Source of the DNA: Piscinibacter caeni
Lineage (GTDB): Bacteria > Pseudomonadota > Gammaproteobacteria > Burkholderiales > Burkholderiaceae_C
Length of the DNA stretch: 43,832 nucleotides
Direction of reading: 5' to 3'
Assembly (NCBI GenBank): GCA_003265685.1
Contig: QJOU01000082.1
Span: forward strand, 1 to 43,832
Numbering within the stretch: position 1 is the first letter of the stretch; every line of letters starts with the position of its first letter. The position numbers were made by a program, and so were the translations under genes. This document shows, piece after piece, positions 31,151 to 40,906 of the stretch. The notes below the pieces were generated by a model. It did not search any database. It was given only the letters and a program-made list of their open reading frames with translations, and had not been told where the DNA came from.

Positions 31151-32424
31151 ACGAGTGGAATCGGCTGAGCGCCGCCGAGGCGGCGCGCCGGATCGCCCGA
31201 CGTGAGCTGACGGCCGAGGCGCTGATGCGCTCCTGCCTCGAGCACATCGCCGCCCGCGAGCCCGCGGTGCTGGCCTTCGCCCACCTCGACCCCGACGCCG
31301 CGCTGGCGCAGGCGCGGGCGCTCGACGCCGGCCCGCTGCGCGGCCTGCTGCATGGCCTGCCGCTGGGCGTGAAGGACATCTTCGACACCGCCGACCAGCC
31401 CACGGCCTACGGCTCGCCGATCTACGCCGGCCACCGGCCCGCGGCCGACGCCGCGCCGGTGGCGCTGGCGCGGGCGGCCGGCGCGGTGATCGCCGGCAAG
31501 ACCGTCACCACCGAGTTCGCCAACATGACGGCCGGCGCGACGCGCAACCCGCTGAACCCGGCGCATTCACCGGGCGGATCCTCCAGCGGCTCGGCGGCGG
31601 CGGTGGCGGACTTCATGCTGCCGCTTGCGCTCGGCACGCAGACCGCCGGCTCGATCATCCGCCCGGCCGCCTGCTGCGGCGTGGTCGGCTTCAAGCCGAG
31701 TTTCGGCCGCGTGCCGCGTGCCGGCGTGAAGCCGAACGCGGAGTCGATGGACGTGGTGGGCGGGTTCGGCCGCACGGTGGAGGATGCGGCGCTGCTGGCC
31801 GCCGTGCTGCTCGACGACCGGCGGGTGCTCGACGAGGCGCCGCCGGACACCCTGCGCCTCGGGCTCGTGCAGGGGCCGGACTGGGCGCAGGCCGAGCATG
31901 ACGTGCGCACCTGCTGGGACCAGGCCGTAGGGGCGCTCGCACCGAAGCTCGCCCGCTGCGAGGACGCGCCGCTGCCGGCCGACTTCGCCGACGTGGCCGC
32001 GGTGCAGGCGGCGCTGCAGGCGCACGAGACGGCACGCTCGCTGGCTCACGAGTACCGCGTGCATGCGCAGCGGCTCAGCCCGGCGCTGCGTGCGCTGCTC
32101 GAGGCGGGCGCGGCCATCGACGCGCGGCAGGTCGAGCTGCACCGCGCCCGTGCGGAACGCTGGCGGCGCGAAACCGAAGCGCTGTTCGAGCGCTACGACG
32201 TGCTGCTCGCGCCCAGCGCCGTCGACGAAGCGCCCGAGGGCCTGCCCTTCACCGGCGACCCGATCTTCTGCCGCCCCTGGAGCCTGCTCGGCCTGCCCTG
32301 CGTGCACCTGCCGTTCGCGCGTGCCGCGAGCGGCCTGCCGGTCGGCCTGCAGCTGGTCGGCCGGCAGGGCGAGGACCATCGCGTGCTCGCCGCGGCGCGG
32401 CGGGCCATGGACTGGCTGGCCTGA
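31147..32424 (+). CDS. Amidase-signature-family hydrolase
   Basis: A 425-residue amidase. The Ser-cisSer-Lys triad is visible: Lys in GLPLGVKDIFDTAD, the Gly/Ser-rich signature SPGGSSSGSAAAVA, and the nucleophile region GTQTAGSIIRPAACCGVVGFKP. A C-terminal region with LLAPSAVDEAPEGLPFTGDP and GLPVGLQLVGRQGEDHRVLAAAR matches the family. Start ATG 31147 overlaps the gshB stop by four bases. GatA-like glutamine transfer is unlikely because no gatB/gatC genes are near. The substrate amide is unknown. Confidence 0.9.
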   Translation: MNEWNRLSAAEAARRIARRELTAEALMRSCLEHIAAREPAVLAFAHLDPDAALAQARALDAGPLRGLLHGLPLGVKDIFDTADQPTAYGSPIYAGHRPAADAAPVALARAAGAVIAGKTVTTEFANMTAGATRNPLNPAHSPGGSSSGSAAAVADFMLPLALGTQTAGSIIRPAACCGVVGFKPSFGRVPRAGVKPNAESMDVVGGFGRTVEDAALLAAVLLDDRRVLDEAPPDTLRLGLVQGPDWAQAEHDVRTCWDQAVGALAPKLARCEDAPLPADFADVAAVQAALQAHETARSLAHEYRVHAQRLSPALRALLEAGAAIDARQVELHRARAERWRRETEALFERYDVLLAPSAVDEAPEGLPFTGDPIFCRPWSLLGLPCVHLPFARAASGLPVGLQLVGRQGEDHRVLAAARRAMDWLA

Positions 32425-32449
32425 GCCTGAGTCTGAGCCTCTGTGTCGA

Positions 32450-33298
32450 TCAGCGGCGCGCGGCACCGCGCCGCAGCGCCCAGGCCAGCGCCAGCACCGC
32501 CGCGGCGGCGGCCGCCAGGGCCGCCCAGGCCTTGCCCGGCACGCTGCCGGCCAGCGCCTGCGCGGTGGAGGGCAGCGGCAGCGCCACGCTGATCACGCCC
32601 ACCGGCTTGCCCTCCACGTAGCCGAAACCGCCGCCGCCGTTGAACTGCGTGTTGGTGCGCAGGAACTCCGGCGCCTGGGCCGCCGAGGCGTGGCAGGTCA
32701 GGCAGCTCTTCTGCGCTACCACGGCGCGGGCGTAGAGCAGGCGGCCGCCGCGCTGCGTCCAGTACTCCCGGCGCTGGCCGTCGGCAGCCTGCAGCGCGTC
32801 CATCGCCTCGAGCTCGAAGGCGTCGGGCGCGTTGCTGGTGTTCAGCACGGTGCGCGCGGTGAGCCGGTAGCGCGCCTTGCTGCCCGAGGCGGCGATCACG
32901 TCGGCCACCTCGCGCTGCACCAGCGCCGGGTTCTTCCAGTGGTAGGCCTCGACACGCTGCATCGCATCGTGCTCCACGCCGCTCTGGCCGCTGCGCGTGC
33001 CGCTCAGCAGGCCGGCATCGCCGCTGCTGGCGGCATACACGGCGCGCGTCAGGAAGCTGCCGGGGATCCTGGCGTCGGTGCCGACGGTGCGCACGTGCAC
33101 GCCGCCGTACTGTGAGGCCCAGCGGCCGACGTTCTCGACCAGGTCCGCCACGGTGCGGCTCTCGCTGACCGATTGAGACAGCACCAGCGATTCGGCCGTC
33201 CACCAGGCGGCGCCGCCCAGGCTGGCGACCAGAAGGAGTGCCGCGGCGAGGGGCGCGGCGGCGGACGTTTGCGGACTGGCGGGACGGGCGACGGGCAT
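32450..33298 (-). CDS. DUF3365 (Tll0287-like) haem-binding membrane protein
   Basis: A 282-residue protein with an N-terminal membrane helix or uncleaved signal (about residues 13-32) and a second helix near the C-terminus (about 254-275). The domain between them is the DUF3365 sensor-like fold with one c-type haem motif, CLTCH at residues 199-203. It also has AYHWKNPAL and EYWTQRGGRLLYARAVV, common in this family. ATG 33298 gives the membrane helix at the start. It follows the di-haem peroxidase on the same strand, so both may serve electron transfer or redox sensing in the periplasm. Confidence 0.85.
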   Translation of the reverse strand: MPVARPASPQTSAAAPLAAALLLVASLGGAAWWTAESLVLSQSVSESRTVADLVENVGRWASQYGGVHVRTVGTDARIPGSFLTRAVYAASSGDAGLLSGTRSGQSGVEHDAMQRVEAYHWKNPALVQREVADVIAASGSKARYRLTARTVLNTSNAPDAFELEAMDALQAADGQRREYWTQRGGRLLYARAVVAQKSCLTCHASAAQAPEFLRTNTQFNGGGGFGYVEGKPVGVISVALPLPSTAQALAGSVPGKAWAALAAAAAAVLALAWALRRGAARR

Positions 33299-33408
33299 GG
33301 CGCGGTGCTCACGAAACGGGACAGCGCCTTCTACGCAAGCACGGCCCGGACGGAGGCGCGCGGGGCCGTGCCGGCGGCCCCGCGCGTGCAAAAAGTCCGC
33401 GAAGTTCC

Positions 33409-33436
33409 CTGATCCCGCCGGCAGCGGCGGGATCAG
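33409..33436 (-). terminator. Stem-loop between the peroxidase and DUF3365 genes
   Basis: CTGATCCCGCC pairs perfectly with GGCGGGATCAG (11 bp) around a GGCAGC loop, 4 bp downstream of the peroxidase stop on the minus strand. A run of five T residues occurs only about 14 bases past the stem, so termination may be partial, or the stem may stabilise the mRNA. Confidence 0.5.
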
Positions 33437-33440
33437 CGCG

Positions 33441-35576
33441 TCACGGCTGCCCCTGGCCCGACAGCAGCCGCAGCGTGTAGCGCAGCGGCCGCTCGTCGCG
33501 CCCGTCGCGCCCGCCGCGCGCCAGGCGCAGTTCGCGCACCACGCTGCGGCCGGGGGCGAGCTCGCCCTCGGGCAGGAACACCCGCAGGTAGGGCTCGCCC
33601 GCCTTCGTCGTGCCGCTCGCGTTGAGCAGGCGCGCGTCGCGCGGCAGGCCCTGCAGCACCACCAGCAGGTGGGTGTCGATCACCGCCGTGCTGTTGTTGG
33701 TGATGCGCAGCACGTCGTGCTGGCCCGGGCCGCCGCGGGGGCCGTCGCTGCGCAGCGCCACATGGGCCTGCGGCGTGACGTCGAGGAACTCCAGCCCCTG
33801 GTCGCGGCGCGACAGCGGGTCGTCGTTGTCCTGCGCCCGGCCGCTGGGCGGGAAGCCGTCGCGGGCGCCGAGCGCGGCGAGATCCGGGCGGTACTTCGAG
33901 TAGCTCACGTCGCGCTCGTTGAGCTGGAAGCTGCGCGTGCTCGAGGCCGGGTCGTGCGACAGGAAGGCCGGGTCGTAGAGCGCGTTCTCGAGGAAGTCGG
34001 TCAGCTCCTCGACCTCCCGCTCGTCGAGCCCGAGGCCGCGCGGCGCGCCCGCACCGCGCGGGAACGCGAATCGCGGCGAGAGTGTCGGCGCACTGCCGGC
34101 CACGGCGTCCTGCGGCACGCCGGCGTTGAAGTACTGCACCACGTCCTTCACGCGCGTGAACGCGCCGTTGTGGAAGAACAGCCGCGCGTCCTTCAGCTGG
34201 CGCAGCGTCAGCGTGCGGAACTTGAAGGCGTCGCTGTCGCGCCCGGTGATCTCGCGCCGGCCGTCGTCGCGGAAGGCCGGGTCGTTGCGCGCCGCGCGGT
34301 TGAGCGCCTGCAGCGGGTGGTCGGCCAGGCCGAGGTTGTGGAAGTTCTCCTCGACGAAGGCGCCCACGCCGGCCACGTCCGGGTCGTTGACCTGCTTGTT
34401 CAGCATCGGCCCGCTGTGGCAGGTGAAGCAGCCGGCACCGCCCTGCTCGGCTCGCGTGAAGAACAGCTTCGCGCCGCGCCGCTGCTTCTCCGTCAGCGCG
34501 CCGTTCGCGCCGGCGAGGAAGCGGTCCCAGGGCGTATTGCGCGTCACCACCGTGCGCATGAAGCTCGCCGTGGCGCGGAAGGCGGTCACGTCGTTGATCA
34601 GCGCGTCGCAGGCACCCGGCGCGGGCGCGATCTCGGGCCGGCAGCCCGGGGCCTGCGCCGCCTCCTCGGGGAAGGCCTCGCGGAACAGCGCCCGGTAGAC
34701 GGCGATCTTCTCCAGCGCGCCCGACTGCGCCTCGAGCATGCGGTGCGCGTCGAGCAGCAGCAGCGCGACGTTCTCCTGCGCCGGGTGGCCGAACGGGTTC
34801 AGGCCGCCGGGCGAGGCATCCGGCTCGCCAGCGAAGCCGCCCATCAGCAGCCGGTTGTTGAAGGCGAAGCCGATCACGCCGGGGGCGTTGCGGCCCACGC
34901 TGTCCAGCCAGTCGAGCCGGCCGGTGGCCAGCAGCTGGAAGGGCGGCGGCAGCTTGCGGCCCAGCGCCGGGCTGCCGGCGATCACGCCGTTGGCGGTCTG
35001 GTAGATGTCGGTCAGCGTCGGCAGCGCGTCGACGCGCGCGTCGCCCGGGAACAGCGGCGCCTGGCGCAGCGCCGGCAGGATGTCGGTGCGCGGGCGGCGG
35101 CGCGGGATGAAGCGGCCGTCCTCGTCGGTGTAGCCGCGGCCCTCGCCGCCGACGGCGAAGTTCAGCAGCGTGCCGGCCTTGGAGGCCGCCTCGCCGAAGT
35201 GGCAGCTGCCGCAGGAGGCGGTCTGCGCCGTGGCCGGCGAGCCGCCGAACTCGGGCCGGATGCGCGCCGTGCGCACCGGGTCGTGGAACATCAGCTTGCC
35301 GAGGTAGCGCTTGGCCTCGGTGGTCCGGAAGTACGGGTCGGGCCGGCCGTCGGCCAGCCGCGGCTGCGGCAGGTCGGCCTCGGCCGGCACCTGCAGCGTC
35401 TGCAGCCCGCCCACCTGGCGGGCGATGTGCTCGCGCAACTGCACCGGGCTCGCGCCCTCTTGCCCATGGTCGTGCGCGCCGGCGGCCAGGCCGCTGCCGG
35501 CCAGCGCCAGCGCCAGCAGCGTGGCGGCCAGCGGCCGCGTCCGTCGACCCAGCGGGTCGGGTGTCGTGTTCCTCAT
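33441..35576 (-). CDS. Di-haem cytochrome c peroxidase-family protein with C-terminal beta-sandwich extension
   Basis: A 711-residue exported protein: Arg-rich signal peptide (residues 1-34) and HDHGQE at the mature N-terminus. Two c-type haem sites are CGSCH (122-126) and CFTCH (382-386), in the order seen in MauG/CcpA-like proteins. The peroxidase part ends near residue 560. The last 150 residues look like an extra beta-sandwich (ITNNSTAVIDTHLLVVLQGLP, then AGEPYLRVFLPEGELAPG). This makes it about twice the length of classical bacterial CcpA. A GGAGG lies 8 bases before ATG 35576. The substrate could be peroxide or an organic compound. Confidence 0.88.
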   Translation of the reverse strand: MRNTTPDPLGRRTRPLAATLLALALAGSGLAAGAHDHGQEGASPVQLREHIARQVGGLQTLQVPAEADLPQPRLADGRPDPYFRTTEAKRYLGKLMFHDPVRTARIRPEFGGSPATAQTASCGSCHFGEAASKAGTLLNFAVGGEGRGYTDEDGRFIPRRRPRTDILPALRQAPLFPGDARVDALPTLTDIYQTANGVIAGSPALGRKLPPPFQLLATGRLDWLDSVGRNAPGVIGFAFNNRLLMGGFAGEPDASPGGLNPFGHPAQENVALLLLDAHRMLEAQSGALEKIAVYRALFREAFPEEAAQAPGCRPEIAPAPGACDALINDVTAFRATASFMRTVVTRNTPWDRFLAGANGALTEKQRRGAKLFFTRAEQGGAGCFTCHSGPMLNKQVNDPDVAGVGAFVEENFHNLGLADHPLQALNRAARNDPAFRDDGRREITGRDSDAFKFRTLTLRQLKDARLFFHNGAFTRVKDVVQYFNAGVPQDAVAGSAPTLSPRFAFPRGAGAPRGLGLDEREVEELTDFLENALYDPAFLSHDPASSTRSFQLNERDVSYSKYRPDLAALGARDGFPPSGRAQDNDDPLSRRDQGLEFLDVTPQAHVALRSDGPRGGPGQHDVLRITNNSTAVIDTHLLVVLQGLPRDARLLNASGTTKAGEPYLRVFLPEGELAPGRSVVRELRLARGGRDGRDERPLRYTLRLLSGQGQP

Positions 35577-35849
35577 CGGGAGACCTCCATCTGTCGGGTT
35601 GAACGCCCGCCGCGGCCGGTGCTGCCGGCCTTGGAGGGCACTTCAAGCCTCGGCGCCGGGGGTCACGCCGCTGTCACGTGCCGATGCTGGTGCGGCCACG
35701 TTCCGGTCCCGGAAGCGTCCGCGGGGCGGCGGTCCGCGCTTTCCCGCTCCCTCGTTCCTGGGACACCGGCCGATGGGGTCGGGCAGCGCGCCCCTAGCAT
35801 CCGCGCGACCCGCGTGCAGGCGCATCCACCCCAACGCGAGAGGACCCGC

Positions 35850-36735
35850 ATGGCCCCTTCACCTACCAACCCGCCGCCACCAGCGACTTCTGGGAGCTGC
35901 TGTTCGGCATCGAGCAGAGCATCGCGCTCAGTTCGGTCACGCCGACCAGGGCGGTGCTGAATGCGGGTTCGGCGGCGCCGGCGCCGACACGATGAACGGC
36001 GGCGACGGCGACGACATCCTGTTCGGCGGCAGCGGCTTCACGAGCTACACGCTGGCCGCCAACGTCGAGAACCTGTCGGTCTACACGCCGTTCCCGTCGC
36101 TCGCGAACCCGACCCCGCCGGCGATCACGGGCAACGGCAACGCGCTGAACAACAAGATCTCGGTGCTCAACGTGGCCTTCGGCGGCCAGACGCAGGGCGC
36201 GGTGCGCCTCGACGGCAAGGCCGGCAACGACCGCATCGCCGCCGGCGCGGGCAACGACACCCTGATCGGCGGCGCCGGCAACGACAGCCTGATCGGCGGC
36301 GTGGGGGCCGACGACTTCGTGTTCAACAGCAAGGTCGGCACCGACCTGGTCTACGACTTTCGGACCGGCAGCGACGACATCGCCATCTCGCAGGCGGCGC
36401 TGCGCGTCGGCGACGGCGACACGGTGGTGGAGGGCGGCCTGGTGCGCGCCGCCTCGGGCGGCTTCTCGGCCACGGCCGAGCTGGTGATCGTGCAGTCCAA
36501 CATCGCCGGCGCCATCACCGCCGCCAGCGCGGCGGCGAAGATCGGCGACGCGACGGCGGCCTACGCGGTCGGACGCACCGCCATCTTCGCGGTCGACCAC
36601 GGCAGCGCGACCGGCGTGTTCCTGTTCACCGCGGCCGACGCGAATGCCGACGTCTCGGCCGCCGAGCTGACGCTGCTGGGCACGCTGCCCTCCACGCTGT
36701 CGACCGCGCTGGGCGACTACCTGTTCGTCAGTTGA
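35850..36735 (+). pseudogene. Broken RTX-type calcium-binding protein gene (two frame disruptions)
   Basis: Three frames hold pieces of one protein. ATG 35850 has a good ribosome-binding site, but its frame soon becomes nonsense and ends at 35960. Frame 2 from 35858 reads FTYQPAATSDFWELLFGIEQ then SIALSSVTPTRAVLN, a protein-like N-terminus, and stops at 35995. Frame 1 from about 35960 to 36735 reads GFGGAGADTMNGGDGDDILFGG, then an RTX block with GGAGNDSLIGGVGADDFVFN and a typical RTX C-terminal domain ending DYLFVS. A 2-base insertion after ATGGCC and a second indel or deletion near 35955 would explain it. The remaining repeats (about four nonapeptides) are few. A sequencing error is possible, but two errors would be needed. 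Confidence 0.7.
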
Positions 36736-36739
36736 TGCG

Positions 36740-38080
36740 TTAGTTGATGAAGTGAAGCGCGCGGAAGCGCTGGCGGAAGGCCTGCACGCGCGGCGCCACC
36801 GCCAGCGGGTCGCCCTCCAGCGCGTCGGCGATCAGCGCGCCGAGTTCGTCCATGTGCGCGGGCCCCATGCCCAGCCGCACGATCTCCGGCACGCCCAGGC
36901 GCAGGCCGTTGACGTCGCCGGCCACCGGCGCGATCGGCAGGCCGATGCCGCAGGCCAGCAGGCCGGCGCGGCCGAGCCGTTTCGCCGCGGCCTGGCCGCC
37001 GCCCCAGCGCGCCGCCTCGACGGCGAACTGGTGCGAGGTGGTGGCGCCGCGTGCCATCGCATGCACCGGCAGGCCGCGCGCCTGCAGCGCGACGGCGAGC
37101 GCACGCGCCGTCTCCTGCATCGCGTGCGCATAGGCGCTGCCGTGGCGGCGCCAGTCGATCAGCCCGACCGCCAGCGCGGCCACGCGGCCGGCGTCGAAGT
37201 TGGCCGTCAGGCCGGGGTAGGCGATCGCGTCCAGGCGCTGCGCGAGCGCCGCGTCGTCGGTGACGATCAGCCCGCCGGGCGGGCCGCCCAGGCTCTTGTA
37301 GGTGCTCATCGTCAGCGCGTGCGCGCCGAGCTTCAGCGGGTTCTGCCAGGCGCGCCCGGCGATCATGCCCGACAGGTGCGCCGCGTCGAACAGCAGCTTG
37401 GCGCCCACCTCGTCGGCCACCGCGCGCAGCGCCGCCACCGGGTGCTCGAACAGGTTCAGGCTGCCGCCCGCGGTGATGAGTTTCGGGCGGTGCTGCAGCG
37501 CCAGCGCGCGCAGCGCCGGCACGTCGACGGTGTAGCCGTCGGCCAGCACCGGCGCGGGAATCGTCGTCAGCCCGTACAGCCCCGCCGCGCCGGCGGCATG
37601 GTGCGTGACATGGCCGCCGATCTCCGGCGGCGGCGCGATGATGGTGTCGCCGCTGCGGCAGGTGGCCATGAACACGTACAGGTTGGCCATCGCACCCGAG
37701 GCCACGCGCACCTCGGCGTAGGCGGCGTCGAACACCTCGGCGGCCAGCTCGGCGGCGATCACCTCGATGCGCTCGATCGCCTCCAGCCCCATCTCGTACT
37801 TGTCGCCCGGGTAACCGAGCGAGGCGCGCGTGCCCAGGCCCGCGGCCATCAGCGCCTCGGCGCGCGGGTTCATCACGTTGCTGGCCGGGTTCAGGTTGAT
37901 GCCGTGCTGGTCGTGGATGCGGCGGTTCTCGGCGGCGAGCCGGAACAGGCGTTCGGCCAGCGTGTCGGCGTCGCTCGCGGCGGTCTCGGCGGCGACGGAT
38001 TGCACGAGGTCCTCGCAGGTGCGCGGGACCCAGGGGCGGCGTTGCAGCATCGGCGGCTCGGTTGGTGGGCGAGCGGTCAT
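36740..38080 (-). CDS. Serine hydroxymethyltransferase-like PLP enzyme
   Basis: A 446-residue (from ATG 38080) or 436-residue (from ATG 38050) fold-type I PLP enzyme related to GlyA. Recognisable segments are LNPASNVMNPRAEALMAAGL, GYPGDKYEMG, LLFDAAHLSGMIAG (Asp and His that hold PLP) and STYKSLGGPPGGLIV with the PLP lysine. In true SHMT that last motif is usually TTTHKTLRGPRGG. Here His is Tyr and the Arg-Gly-Pro-Arg is changed, so the substrate may be different (an alpha-methylserine or threonine-type aldol reaction is possible). Neither start has a strong Shine-Dalgarno. Divergent from uup, with 23 bp between starts. Confidence 0.82.
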   Translation of the reverse strand: MTARPPTEPPMLQRRPWVPRTCEDLVQSVAAETAASDADTLAERLFRLAAENRRIHDQHGINLNPASNVMNPRAEALMAAGLGTRASLGYPGDKYEMGLEAIERIEVIAAELAAEVFDAAYAEVRVASGAMANLYVFMATCRSGDTIIAPPPEIGGHVTHHAAGAAGLYGLTTIPAPVLADGYTVDVPALRALALQHRPKLITAGGSLNLFEHPVAALRAVADEVGAKLLFDAAHLSGMIAGRAWQNPLKLGAHALTMSTYKSLGGPPGGLIVTDDAALAQRLDAIAYPGLTANFDAGRVAALAVGLIDWRRHGSAYAHAMQETARALAVALQARGLPVHAMARGATTSHQFAVEAARWGGGQAAAKRLGRAGLLACGIGLPIAPVAGDVNGLRLGVPEIVRLGMGPAHMDELGALIADALEGDPLAVAPRVQAFRQRFRALHFIN

Positions 38081-38096
38081 TGTGCCGGGGGACAAT
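38079..38096. promoter_or_regulatory. Symmetric AT element between divergent SHMT-like and uup genes
   Basis: ATTGT and ACAAT form an inverted repeat with an 8-bp spacer in a 23-bp intergenic gap. GACAAT at 38091-38096 could be the -10 box of uup, whose ATG follows 7 bases later, implying a leaderless or nearly leaderless mRNA. No good -35 box was found. The inference is weak. Confidence 0.3.
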
Positions 38097-38103
38097 CGGC
38101 CGC

Positions 38104-39986
<1,883 letters not shown>

Positions 39987-39990
<4 letters not shown>

Positions 39991-40646
39991 CGCGGCGCCG
40001 GCAGCTTCTTCTCGGCGTCCTGCCGGTACGCCTGCAGCGCCTTGCCGAGCGTCTCCAGCCAGGCCGACTCGGTGACGATCTGGCGCCCGTCCTCGACATG
40101 CGCGCTGATGGTGGTGGAGCCGGTCGTGCCCGAGACGTCCAGGTCGGTGGCGACGTCGGCCGCCACCGTGATGGCCCAGAAGCCGGGCTGGATCCAGGAC
40201 CAGAACTTCCGGATGTGCACGTCCACGACCAGCGCGTTCGGGTCGGGCGTCTTCTCGTCGCCCACCCGGTAGCCCGCCGCCGTGAACGCCGCGGCGAGGT
40301 TCTCGCGCACCACGCCGGCAACGGTCTGGCCTTCCTGCAGCAGCACGTCGCCGAGCGCCTTGCCGAAGCTGTTGCGCTTGCGGCCGATGGCGCGCGCCTT
40401 GATGTCCGCCGTGGCCTGCGCCGCGCCCTCGAAGCCGAGCGACGGCGTGCTCGGCTCGTCGGGCGCCTGCTCGAACACCCGCTCGTCCGTCACCGAGCGG
40501 ATCAGCACCGCGGGCGCCTTGGCATCCGGCGCGCGGGCGGCGGCCGGGGGCGGCGAGGCCAGCCGGACCTCGCTGCGGCTCGTCGCACAACCTTCGAGCA
40601 GCAGCAGCGGGGCGAGCAGGGCGAGGGCGAGGGTTCGTTTCATCAT
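39987..40646 (-). CDS. YajG-like lipoprotein, stranded last gene of the DUF802 operon
   Basis: A 219-residue lipoprotein. Residues 1-20 form a signal sequence with lipobox LLEGC (Cys20), so the mature protein is lipid-anchored. The chain resembles YajG-like lipoproteins: VLIRSVTDERVFEQ, ARAIGRKRNSFGKALGDVLLQEGQTV, VRENLAAAFTAAGYRV and FWSWIQPGFWAITVAADV. ATG 40646 overlaps the TGA of the DUF2894 remnant (ATGA). The lipoprotein was therefore once translationally coupled to DUF2894 and is now separated from it by the insertion. It probably belongs functionally to the DUF802/OmpA set. The product is unstudied to my knowledge. Confidence 0.8.
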
Positions 40647-40906
40647 GCGGACGAGTCTCCGCGCGCCGCGTCGCCGCCGCGTTGAGCGCGCGCAAGTGGC
40701 GTGCGTCGGCCACCGGGGCGGCCGCGCGCGGCCGTGCCGGGCCTGGCATCGGCCAGGCCGGCCGACTGCTCCAGCCAGAGCAAGGTGTCGACCTGACGCA
40801 GCAGCGCGTCGAGGTAACCCGGCGCGAGCGCGTGCAGTTCGCGCAGCGCGCGGTGCAGCACCTGCGAGGTTTCAGCGGTCCGGCCTGCGCCGGCACCTGG
40901 GCCAGC
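40643..40906 (-). pseudogene. Remnant of DUF2894 gene, original 3' end
   Basis: Read on the minus strand this is the end of a DUF2894 gene without its beginning. LAQVPAQAGPL is followed, after a 1-base deletion relative to the intact copy, by QVLHRALRELHALAPGYLDA, LLRQVDTLLWLEQSAGLADA and a Gly/Arg-rich tail to TGA 40643-40645. It shares 76 identical bases with the intact gene (40794-40869 with 42211-42286). Upstream it fuses to unrelated sequence at about 40907. It overlaps the lipoprotein start. No complete start codon context exists, so it is non-coding or gives at most a 72-residue fragment. Confidence 0.85.
40771..40906 (-). repeat. Direct repeat, left copy (DUF2894 segment)
   Basis: About 136 bp that recur at 42188-42324 in the same orientation. 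The core 40794-40869 is identical to 42211-42286. After a 1-base deletion, a further 27-bp stretch (40873-40899) is also identical. The two copies bound the inserted DNA. Confidence 0.92.

Noticed and set aside
33361-33382. Strong inverted repeat CGGGGCCG/CGGCCCCG downstream of the peroxidase
   Set aside because: It lacks a T-run on the 3' side in either orientation and may be chance in GC-rich DNA near the DUF3365 start.
33297-35960. Long plus-strand open frame opposite the di-haem peroxidase
   Set aside because: Low-complexity Arg/Ala/Gly translation with no family features; the minus frame has a signal peptide and two haem motifs.
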